Positions 6,666 through 14,211 of a stretch of 35,291 nucleotides of DNA are shown piece after piece (the first letter of the stretch is position 1; every line of letters starts with the position of its first letter). A program made the translations under genes and the position numbers. The notes below the pieces were generated by a model. The model did not search any database. It saw nothing but the letters and a program-made list of their open reading frames with translations, and had not been told where the DNA came from. This DNA comes from Henriciella mobilis. Its GTDB lineage: Bacteria; Pseudomonadota; Alphaproteobacteria; Caulobacterales; Hyphomonadaceae. The DNA lies in contig NZ_QWFZ01000019.1 of assembly GCF_003576315.1 (NCBI RefSeq), forward strand, positions 1-35,291. The letters are read 5' to 3'.

Positions 6666-9034
6666 CGTTTGCTCCCTTGGTTTTGGTTAAGAATAATTGC
6701 GGCGGCGATCGCGGCTTGTCCAAGCGCAATACCACCGTCATTTGCTGGAACTTGTTTGTGTGTCAGGACGTCGATTTCAGCGTCTCTCAAATGTCCATGC
6801 ACGAGTTTGAAGAGAGTTTGATTTTGGAAGCAGCCGCCCGAGAGAGCGACCGCTGAGAAAGTCGGTTGGTTCCCCATGAGGCGTTTGGTCATCGCCACAA
6901 TTGCCCGGGCTAAACCGCGGTGAAATCTAGCTGCAATCACACCTATAGGGGTTTGCAATACCAGATCGCCAAGCATCGCTCTCCATACAGCTAACGGTTC
7001 GATGTATGGCATGCCATGTCCATCTATTAGGGGAATAGAAAATGGGTAATCCAGATCTGAACTCTCATCGAGCGCACCTGGGTCAATCGCGGCCTCAAAT
7101 AGCATTGCAGCTTGACCTTCATAGGTTTGACGTTCCGGCGCCAGACCAGCAATTGCGGCAGCTGCATCAAACAAACGGCCACAGGATGTTGATTTAGGTG
7201 AATTCACCTGCTCTGAGATCATGCTATCGAGGGTGTCTCTTGGCTTTAAACTCAAGAACTTGAATATATCCAAGTCAGAGAAATTCATTGCGAACTCAGC
7301 CCACCCCATCTGTGCAGTAATATGCGCGTACGCATTCCTCCAAGGCTCACGCGCTGCAGCATCACCACCAGGTAGAGCCACCGGTTTTAGCATCGCCAGT
7401 CGTTTAAACGAAGTGTAGTTGCAAGCCAGAAACTCTCCGCCCCATATTGTCCCGTCGCCGCCCCACCCGGCTCCATCGAGCGCGATCCCGAGAACATCGC
7501 CGCCATCCGTTGGCCACGCATTCTCCGCCATGCACGACGCAATATGCGCGTGGTGATGTTGCACCTCGATCAGTGGAAGATCCAACTGATCCGCGTCGTG
7601 TTTACCCAATTTGGAGGAAAAATACTCTGGGTGCTGATCCACAACGATTGTTGCCGGAACGTGTTCATACAAATCACGGTAGAGTGATAGATTGTGCGTT
7701 AGTTCGTCCGCGGTCGTGGGGTCCGCCAGGTCCCCCATATGTTGACTCAAAATGGCTTCGCCATCTTTGACTAAGCAGAAGGCGTTTTTTAGATCCGCAC
7801 CGTACGCAATCATGGGAGGCGCATTCTCCAACCCTGGAGGAAGCGATAGCGAAGATGGCGCATAACCGCGCGCTCGTCTTAGTATTCTGGGAGCACCAAG
7901 ATCACAACGCACCACGCTATCGTCAATGCGATTGACGATATCTCGATCGGTCATGCAGCCAAAGTCGGCGACTTCTGCCAACCGGTTTCGAGCAGCTTCG
8001 TTCGTGTAACATTGAGGTTCGCCGGAGATGTTACCAGATGTCATAACGATTGGCCGTGTCATGCGCTTCAGCATGATATGATGAAGCGGTGTATACGGCA
8101 GCATGAAGCCCAGACGATTTAGTCCGGGGGCGACAGCGTCCGGCAAGTGAGCATCGCGTCGCGCTTCAAGTAGGACAATTGGAGCAGCGCTGGAGCGTAA
8201 CAGCGCTTCCTCCTCCGCAGTTATGTGGGCAAAGGCCGAGATCGCTTCGATATCGCGCGCCATGAGCGCGAACGCCTTGTCTTTGCGCTGCTTTCGTTCT
8301 CGTAGTTTTTCAACGCTAGCAGAATTAGTCGCATCGCAAGCGAGATGAAATCCGCCAAGTCCTTTAATGGCAACTATTTCACCTGATTTCAGCATCCCGC
8401 CGACTGCGTCAACATCATCTAACATAGAGAAGGCTTCGCAGTTAACGATGCCCTGACCGAGCTTTTCTATCCAAGCTTTTGGACCGCACATGTGGCATGC
8501 AACGGGTTGAGCGTGATAACGTCGGTCTAACGGGTTCTCGTACTCCGTTTGACAATCACCGCAAAGATCAAAGGCTCGCATACTGGTCTTTGCACGATCA
8601 TAAGGTGCGCCGTGAATGATTGAAAAGCGAGGGCCACAATTTGTGCAATTTGCAAATGGGTACCGAAAGCGCCGATCAAAAGGGTCGTTGATCTCGTCTA
8701 GACAATCCTGACAAGTGGCAGCGTCCGGCGTGATTGCAACGCGCATCACGCCTTCGGATGTCTGGGCGATCTCAAATGCAGTGGGGATTTCACCGCTCAC
8801 TGATCGACGTTCCATCTCTTGAATACGCGCTAGCGGCGGCGCTTCACTCTGCAAGCGTTCAACAAAAGCCGAGATCCGATCACCCCATAGTCGAATATTG
8901 ACGCCCTCAGGAGTGTTGCAAACATCGCCAACCAATTCTAATTCATGCGCAAGCCGCCAGACGGTTGGCCGAAAACCAACTCCTTGGACTTGACCGCGCA
9001 CCACAATCAATTCGCCAGCGAGGCGGGAGCTCAT
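6656..9034 (-). CDS. hypF: Carbamoyltransferase HypF
   Basis: A 792-residue protein that makes the carbamoyl group of the cyanide ligands from carbamoyl phosphate and passes it to HypE. Domains in order: acylphosphatase (VRGQVQGVGFRP, residues 12-23); two zinc fingers (CQDC at 108-111 with CTNC at 130-133, and CGDC at 158-161 with CHMC at 180-183); a YrdC-like domain (about 205-390); and a Kae1-like domain with the VQHHHAHIASCM metal motif and LSGGCFQN near the end. ATG at 9034 overlaps the NHL gene stop (ATGA) and is preferred to the in-frame start at 9049. All catalytic modules look intact. Confidence 0.97.
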   Translation of the reverse strand: MSSRLAGELIVVRGQVQGVGFRPTVWRLAHELELVGDVCNTPEGVNIRLWGDRISAFVERLQSEAPPLARIQEMERRSVSGEIPTAFEIAQTSEGVMRVAITPDAATCQDCLDEINDPFDRRFRYPFANCTNCGPRFSIIHGAPYDRAKTSMRAFDLCGDCQTEYENPLDRRYHAQPVACHMCGPKAWIEKLGQGIVNCEAFSMLDDVDAVGGMLKSGEIVAIKGLGGFHLACDATNSASVEKLRERKQRKDKAFALMARDIEAISAFAHITAEEEALLRSSAAPIVLLEARRDAHLPDAVAPGLNRLGFMLPYTPLHHIMLKRMTRPIVMTSGNISGEPQCYTNEAARNRLAEVADFGCMTDRDIVNRIDDSVVRCDLGAPRILRRARGYAPSSLSLPPGLENAPPMIAYGADLKNAFCLVKDGEAILSQHMGDLADPTTADELTHNLSLYRDLYEHVPATIVVDQHPEYFSSKLGKHDADQLDLPLIEVQHHHAHIASCMAENAWPTDGGDVLGIALDGAGWGGDGTIWGGEFLACNYTSFKRLAMLKPVALPGGDAAAREPWRNAYAHITAQMGWAEFAMNFSDLDIFKFLSLKPRDTLDSMISEQVNSPKSTSCGRLFDAAAAIAGLAPERQTYEGQAAMLFEAAIDPGALDESSDLDYPFSIPLIDGHGMPYIEPLAVWRAMLGDLVLQTPIGVIAARFHRGLARAIVAMTKRLMGNQPTFSAVALSGGCFQNQTLFKLVHGHLRDAEIDVLTHKQVPANDGGIALGQAAIAAAIILNQNQGSKRCV

Positions 9035-10209
9035 TTCGCCATCCTCCACAGAAGGACACGGTTGTTTCCGCTATCCGCGATAATCAACTCGTCATCTGAA
9101 CTCGTGATGCCATACGGCCAACAGAGGGAATCTCGCTCAATAATTCCCCATCGATTATCACCTTTCGAAGCAAAATCCGGTTGCCCTGTTAGCCAATCCG
9201 CATCGGCGCCGGTAGTCGTTTCCCGCCAGCCTACGAGTCTGGAGTTTGCGGTATCCGCAACGAGCAACTTGTTTTCGCTAACGGCTACCGCGTAAGGCAT
9301 ATTAAGGGCGGCGGACGTTGGATAGTAAGATGCAAGATTGTGATCGCAGTCCGTGAAATTCTTCTGCCCCAGAACATGGCTGCAAGGCTGGCCATTTTGT
9401 GTTGGCCACTCATCCCAAAGCATGACTCGGTTATTCCCAGCGTCAGCGACTGCAAATCCGCCCTGCCAGTTCACTGCTGCGTGTGGCCAGCGCATCCCCA
9501 TGCGGCCAATTTCTTGACCACAGTTTTCATCTCTCGTCTCCATGTTGTTTTGGCCAAGAACAAGGTCTGCGGGTTGTCCTGTTTCCTCAGGAGAATTCCA
9601 TATCAAAACTCGCCGATTGCCCGCATCGCAAACGGCGAGCTTCCCATCAACCTCGACAACTCCATATGGCCAATGCAGACTCGTCGCGCGCGGAGCGTCT
9701 CGGCCATGGTTCGCTTCGATGGAACACCCATCCTTTTGACCAAGGACAATATCTGCAGGTTGATTCTGAATTTTTGGCACTTCGTGCCAAAGCAAAACGC
9801 GATGGTTCCATGCATCTGCTACAGCAATCCCGTCGCGCCATCGCGAAACACCCGTCGGAACATTTAAAGTTGACTTACTGGGTTCGCCTTTGGCGTTCCG
9901 CCCTTCGCGCGAATAAGAAGGTTGACCTATCAGTATATCCGCATCTTGGTTGTCCACAGTCGGCCCAGTTAACCACCCCAATAAACGATGGTGGCCGGTA
10001 TCAGCGACCCACAGTGATCCGTCTTTTGCCCGTGCCGCTCCGCGCGGCCCAAATAGCACAGATGCTGATGGTGTGTTCGGCATGACGAGTTCTTGTTCTT
10101 GCCAGCCCAGCACAACATAGGGGCCGTCTTCCGACAAAAGCGGCGCGCCCTTTAAAGCAGTTCCCTCTGCTTTGATTGGACCAAATGAAGACGCCATTGA
10201 GACTTTCAT
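9031..10209 (-). CDS. NHL-repeat beta-propeller protein of the hydrogenase cluster
   Basis: A 392-residue protein built from about six repeats, each ending in a motif of the type G-N-N-R-V-L-L-W. The six copies seen are GHHRLLGW, WNHRVLLW, GNRRVLIW, GNNRVMLW, ANSRLVGW and GNNRVLLW. The repeats contain A-D-x-x-L-G-Q elements. This predicts a six-bladed NHL propeller. There is no signal peptide, so it should be cytoplasmic, probably as a scaffold or assembly factor. From memory, an NHL gene also precedes hypF in the Nostoc extended hyp operon (alr0693). The start is ATG 10209, with AAGG upstream; M5 is an alternative. It overlaps hypF by four bases. Confidence 0.88.
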   Translation of the reverse strand: MKVSMASSFGPIKAEGTALKGAPLLSEDGPYVVLGWQEQELVMPNTPSASVLFGPRGAARAKDGSLWVADTGHHRLLGWLTGPTVDNQDADILIGQPSYSREGRNAKGEPSKSTLNVPTGVSRWRDGIAVADAWNHRVLLWHEVPKIQNQPADIVLGQKDGCSIEANHGRDAPRATSLHWPYGVVEVDGKLAVCDAGNRRVLIWNSPEETGQPADLVLGQNNMETRDENCGQEIGRMGMRWPHAAVNWQGGFAVADAGNNRVMLWDEWPTQNGQPCSHVLGQKNFTDCDHNLASYYPTSAALNMPYAVAVSENKLLVADTANSRLVGWRETTTGADADWLTGQPDFASKGDNRWGIIERDSLCWPYGITSSDDELIIADSGNNRVLLWRMAK

Positions 10210-10213
10210 GTCA

Positions 10214-11080
10214 CTACCTTGTTAAACGAACTTCTATCTGACCATCTTTCACCCGCACCCCGTGCGGCTGAAGCTGCACCTCTGGTGCGGTCAAGCACTC
10301 ACCGCTTTCCAACGAGTATTGAAAGCCGTGATAAGGACAGGTGATGATCGCATCATCGATGTCACCGCCATCCATAGCCATGCCCATATGAGCGCAGGCG
10401 TTTTTGAAACAGGTCACCTTGTCGCCTAAGCGAGTGAGAATGACGGATTCACCATCTACTTCTAGAACCTTTGTTGTACCGTCCAAAACTTCATCTAGCG
10501 CGATGGCTTTGGTCCAACCTTCTCTCTGGAAGTTTGCGAACGGAGAGGCGTATTCGACACCTTCGCCTCCGCCTAGCCCTTTTGCTTGTTTGACCTCTAC
10601 AATGTTTGAAAACTTGTCTTGTATGGCTTTTTTGACGCCGCCATAAAAGGTCAAAGCAGATGCTGGGCAACCATCGCAAGCACCCAAAAACCTAACCGTA
10701 ACTGACGTTTCTTCGACGGATACAAGTTCAACGTCTCCGCCGTGTGAAGCTAGCGCAGGACGGATAGAATTCAGCGCCTCGTCCACCTGCTCATGCAGGC
10801 TTGGTTTCAAGATACCGTGACGGCGAAGAACTGTGTAAACGACTTCGTCACCTGCCGCTTCGCGCAGAGCGCTCGATATTCCTGGCACCGACTGTAATAT
10901 CCGTATTAGGCGCCGAAATGCTGCAGCATTTAGAGCGTCAATGGCTTCCCCTCGAGCCGAAGCAGCATTTTTTTGCTGTTCCGGCCAATTCTCTGCCAGC
11001 GCTTCAAGCGCGGCCAGATCTGAAAGCAGGCTACTAAGATCCCGTTCTTCGGCGGTTTGTGAGAGGTTCGGATCACCCAT
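10214..11080 (-). CDS. NifU C-terminal domain - Rieske ferredoxin fusion
   Basis: A 288-residue three-part protein. Residues 1-95 are helical and of unknown function. Residues 98-160 form a NifU C-terminal-like domain (RPALASHGGDVELV, then C135-D-G-C138), which in relatives binds or transfers an Fe-S cluster. Residues 185-288 form a Rieske domain with C229-A-H231 and C248-P-Y-H251, the four ligands of a [2Fe-2S] centre. It lacks a signal or membrane anchor. It could be an Fe-S assembly factor for HupS or an electron carrier taking electrons from it. Similar fusions accompany group 2a hydrogenases (Nostoc alr0692; HucE-type proteins). It is separated by only four bases from each neighbour. Confidence 0.9.
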   Translation of the reverse strand: MGDPNLSQTAEERDLSSLLSDLAALEALAENWPEQQKNAASARGEAIDALNAAAFRRLIRILQSVPGISSALREAAGDEVVYTVLRRHGILKPSLHEQVDEALNSIRPALASHGGDVELVSVEETSVTVRFLGACDGCPASALTFYGGVKKAIQDKFSNIVEVKQAKGLGGGEGVEYASPFANFQREGWTKAIALDEVLDGTTKVLEVDGESVILTRLGDKVTCFKNACAHMGMAMDGGDIDDAIITCPYHGFQYSLESGECLTAPEVQLQPHGVRVKDGQIEVRLTR

Positions 11081-11084
11081 TACT

Positions 11085-11306
11085 TTATTTATATTTCAAG
11101 TTTTTGAAGAGAACGGGTTGCATGATACCCGCCACGAGGCCGCCGCCAATCGCTCCCACGATCGGAGACACAAAGTATCCAAGCGCAACGAGGATTGCAG
11201 TCCCGCAAAGCACTCCGACCAAAAACAGCTGAATGACTTTCGAGTAATTTTGGAAAAGACGGCCCGTAAAAAACAGTTTCACTGAGTCAAAAATCATCTC
11301 AAACAT
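11085..11306 (-). CDS. Small two-helix membrane protein (73 aa) of the hydrogenase cluster
   Basis: A 73-residue protein with two hydrophobic segments at about 24-44 and 46-66. It has a basic/aromatic N-terminal amphipathic part (VKLFFTGRLFQNYSK), a glycine-rich second helix (GAIGGGLVAG) and a basic tail (LFKNLKYK). I do not recognise a named family. It lies between the NifU-Rieske gene and a second small membrane protein, with one-base overlap of the latter's stop (TAATG). Two small genes occupy the equivalent place in the Nostoc extended hyp operon (asr0689 and asr0690). Because HupS has no membrane anchor, this protein is a candidate for attaching the hydrogenase to the membrane or to quinone. 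That role is inference. Confidence 0.75.
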   Translation of the reverse strand: MFEMIFDSVKLFFTGRLFQNYSKVIQLFLVGVLCGTAILVALGYFVSPIVGAIGGGLVAGIMQPVLFKNLKYK

Positions 11307-11506
11307 TAGGCAGCTCCAACAATAAAAGTTAGAATGAGCAAACCGAGAATGACGGCGGCTCCACCTGACAACAGCCCGTACAATCCCCCCATCGCGCCGG
11401 CCATTTCTTTGCCGAGGGCTTCGCCACCAATAACAATCCCTGAACTAATGCCTCCCACTAGAGCGGCCAAGGCTCCCAGCCCTAAAGCAATCAGCGTCGC
11501 AATCAT
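11306..11506 (-). CDS. Small glycine-rich helical-hairpin membrane protein (66 aa)
   Basis: A 66-residue protein that is almost entirely two hydrophobic helices (about 2-28 and 37-64) joined by a short polar turn, E29-A-L-G-K33-E34. Both helices are rich in glycine, alanine and serine (GGISSGIVIGG, GLLSGGAAVILG). The overall shape recalls the ATP synthase c subunit hairpin, though I see no clear homology and no mid-membrane carboxylate. Such glycine-rich hairpins usually pack into oligomers. It is encoded 21 bases after the TPR gene and directly before the 73-residue membrane protein, so the two probably act together. Function unknown; quinone access or anchoring of Hup is a reasonable guess. 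Confidence 0.75.
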   Translation of the reverse strand: MIATLIALGLGALAALVGGISSGIVIGGEALGKEMAGAMGGLYGLLSGGAAVILGLLILTFIVGAA

Positions 11507-11527
11507 AAAATTTCCTTCCCAGTCCGT

Positions 11528-12517
11528 TTAATTCAGTAAGTTTTGTGCTTTCTCGATGTCTACTTCGAGCTCGAGTATTGCTGCTGACACTGCGTCCGCC
11601 TTTTGCAGTTCGCCAAACTGCTGAAAAAGGCCGAGCGCTTCTTTGTACAAAGCTATGGCATCGGCCAAGTTCTCGGGATTTCCCTTTTCTGGAGCGTCAA
11701 GCGCATCCGGCAGGTTAGCGAGACAATTTGCTTTGTTCGATATCGTGTTTGCATACTCTAAAGGGGTATCTGAGATGTTTCGAACACGCAGCGCTTCATC
11801 ATAAGCCTCCAACGCGCGGAAACCATTCTCTACTCGATGACTAGAGGAAGCATATTGAAGAGCATTACCCAGATTGTTTTGCAGCATTGCGTATTCGCTG
11901 GGGTGATCCACCAAAGTGACCACTTTCAAGCCCTCCTCAAATGCCTGCACAGCCAATGCCTCTCGCATTTTTGATCGTTCGTCGGTAAACGGAATAGAAA
12001 GAAACGCGGTCGCTAGATTGTTTTGCAGAATAGCGAACTCCGCTGGGTATTGTTTCGCTTCGAATGTGCGAAGCGCTCTTTGATACGCACCAATACAATC
12101 CTGGATCCGAGCGCGGTTCGCGCCCGCCAAATTTTGCAGTATTAGGCCGTAATTCATTTCCGCCTCCGCAACTTCCGCTGGCTTACCTTGCGTACTCAGT
12201 GTTGCGAGCGCGGATTCCATTGATGAGCGGGCCGCGTCCAAAAACGTAACATCGTCAGCGGGGATCATCATTTGCGCGGTCGCCATTCGGGAGAATATCC
12301 TAGCCTCCAATAGAGCCTCTTCAGGCGGACACATCTCTATGGCCTCTTGATAGAGTGAAACGGCTTCGATCAAATCTTCTCGAGATTTCGGCTTCTGCTG
12401 CATCCCCATAGCAATTTCCATGAGCATCTCAGCTTTCTCTGCAACCCCGGCATCGGCATCGATTACTGCTTGTCGGGCTGCATCGGCCTCAACCGCAGCT
12501 CTACTCTCCCGTGCCAT
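11528..12517 (-). CDS. TPR-repeat protein of the hydrogenase cluster
   Basis: A 329-residue, wholly helical, soluble protein with TPR-like repeats. The clearest share the pattern E-Y/F-A-x-L-Q-N-N-L-G/A-x-A followed by A-L-x-A-Y-x-E-A-L (for example residues around 165-185 and 210-245). The function is most likely protein-protein scaffolding during hydrogenase assembly or membrane docking. A longer frame begins with TTG at 12535, but ATG at 12517 has GGAGGAG five bases upstream and is chosen. Just upstream of this ribosome-binding site lies an intrinsic terminator, so expression of this gene and everything after it probably depends on read-through or on an unseen internal promoter. Confidence 0.85.
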   Translation of the reverse strand: MARESRAAVEADAARQAVIDADAGVAEKAEMLMEIAMGMQQKPKSREDLIEAVSLYQEAIEMCPPEEALLEARIFSRMATAQMMIPADDVTFLDAARSSMESALATLSTQGKPAEVAEAEMNYGLILQNLAGANRARIQDCIGAYQRALRTFEAKQYPAEFAILQNNLATAFLSIPFTDERSKMREALAVQAFEEGLKVVTLVDHPSEYAMLQNNLGNALQYASSSHRVENGFRALEAYDEALRVRNISDTPLEYANTISNKANCLANLPDALDAPEKGNPENLADAIALYKEALGLFQQFGELQKADAVSAAILELEVDIEKAQNLLN

Positions 12518-12533
12518 CCGGGCTCCTCCACGC

Positions 12534-12579
12534 AAAAAAAGCGGCTTGCCACCGCAATTATTATTTAGGTGACAAGCCG
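12534..12579 (-). terminator. Intrinsic terminator / attenuator inside the hydrogenase cluster
   Basis: On the minus strand a 12-base stem (CGGCTTGTCACC pairing with GGTGGCAAGCCG, one mismatch) encloses a 14-base AT-rich loop and is followed, one base later, by seven T residues. The arms lie at 12568-12579 and 12542-12553, and the T run at 12534-12540. It sits in the 113-base gap between the small ORF and the TPR gene, only 17 bases before the latter's start. It should end most transcripts of the structural section while letting a fraction read on into the maturation genes. Confidence 0.8.
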
Positions 12580-12630
12580 TAGCGGAGGAAAAATTAACTG
12601 TCTACAAAATTTTCATAGCGTAAAGTTAGT

Positions 12631-12936
12631 TTACACCTTAGGCAAAGCGCATATCAGAGCGCCTCGCTCAGAGCACCAAACAGCCTCTACAGCATCATCA
12701 TTCCAATCCATGAGTTGATGCTCGGCAAACACGTCAGGCGCGGTCACAACCCGATCGCCGTTCGCGTTCCGAATTTTGAGAATGTAACCGCCAGCACTCA
12801 TTTGCTGAACTGGCATAACATTGAGCTCGTTTTCTCTCACAACTACGATTACGGCGTCGAGACCACGAAAATAGGTCTCGCAGTCTGACGAGGGAATATA
12901 TATCGACCCTTTGCGGACAGAAAGACATGCACTCAC
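12631..12936 (-). CDS. Conserved small hypothetical protein after hupW
   Basis: A 101-residue soluble protein that I cannot assign to a named family. It is mixed alpha/beta by eye: IYIPSSDCETYFRGLDAVIVVV, then YILKIRNANGDRVVTAPDVF, then EAVWCSERGALICALP. No metal motif stands out; the cysteines (near the N-terminus, about 18, 88 and 95) are scattered. GTG at 12936 overlaps the hupW stop (GTGA), which favours it over the TTG at 12942, and it suggests coupled translation with the protease. It is the last gene before the intrinsic terminator, so it belongs to the structural (hupSL) transcript. An accessory role in maturation of HupL or HupS is inferred from position only. Confidence 0.7.
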   Translation of the reverse strand: MSACLSVRKGSIYIPSSDCETYFRGLDAVIVVVRENELNVMPVQQMSAGGYILKIRNANGDRVVTAPDVFAEHQLMDWNDDAVEAVWCSERGALICALPKV

Positions 12937-13433
12937 GACCAAGCACCCGCTGTTCCCGCCGCGGCTAACGCTTCAATTCGACTCGCAATTCGCGCTACCG
13001 AGCTTTGTACGGCGCTGGAAAGCTCCAGGCCCAGTTCCAAATTTTCCGCCTCAATCAGAAATACTTTCACGTACTTGGGAAAGGAATCTCCGTAAATTTT
13101 TTTTCCCGCATACAATGCGTGATCCCACCGAAAATCATGCAAATTCAGACTTTGCGGAGGTGGAGCGGCAAGGATCTCTCCTGGCACCTCATATATCGCG
13201 CCGGGCTGGTCTTCTGGTGCACGGGCATCGATGATGATCAGGTGAGTTGCGCCCTTGGCTTGGTACATGACCCCCATTCCGTCAGTGCCACCATCGAACA
13301 ATTTTGCGCAACCTGGCAGATCACGAGTTCGTAGTTCAGCGACGACGTGCGGGCCAACGCCATCGTCACTGCGGTTTGTGTTTCCGCATCCGATGATTGC
13401 CAGCTTTATATCCGCCACAGCCGACAAGACCAT
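12933..13433 (-). CDS. hupW: Hydrogenase maturation endopeptidase HupW (peptidase M52 family)
   Basis: A 166-residue endopeptidase that removes the C-terminal extension of the large subunit after nickel insertion. It shows G-C-G-N-x-N-R-S-D-D-G-V-G at 15-27, FDGGTDGMG, LIIIDA (Asp69) and NLHDFRWDHAL (His99 and His105). These correspond to the metal-contact residues of HybD-type proteases, with aspartate in place of the first glutamate. The NLHDFRWDHAL block is as I remember cyanobacterial HupW. ATG at 13433 overlaps the previous gene by 28 bases; GTG at 13418 is possible, but neither has a strong ribosome-binding site. Its natural substrate here should be the 16-residue tail of HupL. Confidence 0.92.
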   Translation of the reverse strand: MVLSAVADIKLAIIGCGNTNRSDDGVGPHVVAELRTRDLPGCAKLFDGGTDGMGVMYQAKGATHLIIIDARAPEDQPGAIYEVPGEILAAPPPQSLNLHDFRWDHALYAGKKIYGDSFPKYVKVFLIEAENLELGLELSSAVQSSVARIASRIEALAAAGTAGAWS

Positions 13434-13738
13434 TCTGGCTCAACAGGCAGCATCAATTCTGGCAATTCACAAAACTTCCTGTGTACCAGATAATACATGC
13501 ACGTTTCGCAGGGCTGCTCGATGTCTTCGACTTCGATCGTGTGGTCGGTGAAGCCGCCGATAACGAGCTTCTTTTCGACATTCGCGCCAGCCTCTTCACG
13601 CAACCGCATAATGATCGCGTTCACAGCGGCAGAGGTTTCAGCGCGTGGGAATACTTCAGTCTTTAATCCCGCCTTTAATTTTTGAGCGATCTCTTCACGT
13701 AGATTATCTTCGTCGCGAGTGGCCCCAATATCGGACAT
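13406..13738 (-). CDS. Four-cysteine putative Fe-S or metal protein, second paralogue
   Basis: A 110-residue soluble protein. The N-terminal 75 residues are helical and charged. The C-terminus carries C-x2-C-x9-C-x14-C: CETCMYYLVH, then CELPEL, then EPEWSCRLWRI at the very end. This end is nearly identical to that of the preceding gene, so the two arose by duplication. Four cysteines with an aromatic-rich setting and a final W-x-C-R-L-W look like a high-potential iron-sulfur protein or zinc site; which metal is unknown. AGGAGG lies five bases before its ATG and overlaps the stop of the first paralogue. Placed between hupL and hupW, it may carry electrons from HupS or help assemble it. Confidence 0.8.
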   Translation of the reverse strand: MSDIGATRDEDNLREEIAQKLKAGLKTEVFPRAETSAAVNAIIMRLREEAGANVEKKLVIGGFTDHTIEVEDIEQPCETCMYYLVHRKFCELPELMLPVEPEWSCRLWRI

Positions 13739-13747
13739 ATCCCCCTC

Positions 13748-14131
13748 CTAAATCCGCCACAAACGGCACCACCATTCTGGTTCGGCGGGCAAATCAAGTT
13801 CAGGCAAGTCACACCAACGTTTGTGAACAAGATAGTACATGCACTCTTGGCACCGCATGTCGTCCTCACCATGGGGCGACAGCTTCCAACCACTGATGAT
13901 CAGTTTTCGCCGAAGGTCATCAGGGCTCAGTTCACGCAATTGATCCAGTAACTTTGAGAACTCTCTATCATTTTCTGGAAACGGCTCGAGTTGAGTAGCA
14001 AGTCCCTCTTCAAACATATCCTCTATCATTTTGATCAAAGTTGCATGGTTGGCATCCTTTGGTGTCACACCATATCGTTCGAGTGTTTTGCCAACGTCTC
14101 CCTGTTCGGACATTCCCGGTTTTTCTGTCAT
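13748..14131 (-). CDS. Four-cysteine putative Fe-S or metal protein, first paralogue
   Basis: A 127-residue soluble protein whose last 35 residues share the pattern CxxCMYYLVH, C(D/E)LPEL, LP-x-EPEW-x-CRLWRI with the next gene. The preceding part differs (a helical segment with DQLRELSPDDLRRKLIISGW), so the pair has diverged outside the metal motif. Spacing of the cysteines is again C-x2-C-x9-C-x14-C. No signal peptide. The frame allows GTG 14134, ATG 14131 or ATG 14113; none has a strong ribosome-binding site, and 14131 is a choice rather than a proof. It follows hupL after a strong hairpin. I recognise no named family. Confidence 0.78.
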   Translation of the reverse strand: MTEKPGMSEQGDVGKTLERYGVTPKDANHATLIKMIEDMFEEGLATQLEPFPENDREFSKLLDQLRELSPDDLRRKLIISGWKLSPHGEDDMRCQECMYYLVHKRWCDLPELDLPAEPEWWCRLWRI

Positions 14132-14146
14132 CACTGCTCTTTCAGG

Positions 14147-14192
14147 ATGCGCGTCATGGAAGGAACGATGAGTTCCCTTTCATGACGCACAT
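14147..14192 (-). other. Strong stem-loop between hupL and the four-cysteine genes
   Basis: Arms at 14172-14192 and 14147-14166 pair over about 19 bases (core GCGTCATG with CATGACGC, continuing to GTTCC with GGAAC), with one mismatch, one wobble and a one-base bulge; the loop is five bases. It lies about 20 bases after the hupL stop on the transcript. There is no T run, so it is more likely an RNA-processing or stabilising element protecting hupSL mRNA than a terminator. Confidence 0.6.
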
Positions 14193-14211
14193 CTCTCGTT
14201 TAAAACAAGTT

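Noticed and set aside
7447..7770. Plus-strand 107-residue frame rich in arginine inside hypF
   Set aside because: It is antisense to a fully conserved part of hypF and has shadow-like composition.
11306..11506. True ATP synthase subunit c
   Set aside because: The hairpin shape is similar, but the second helix has no membrane-embedded carboxylate and there are no ATP synthase genes nearby.
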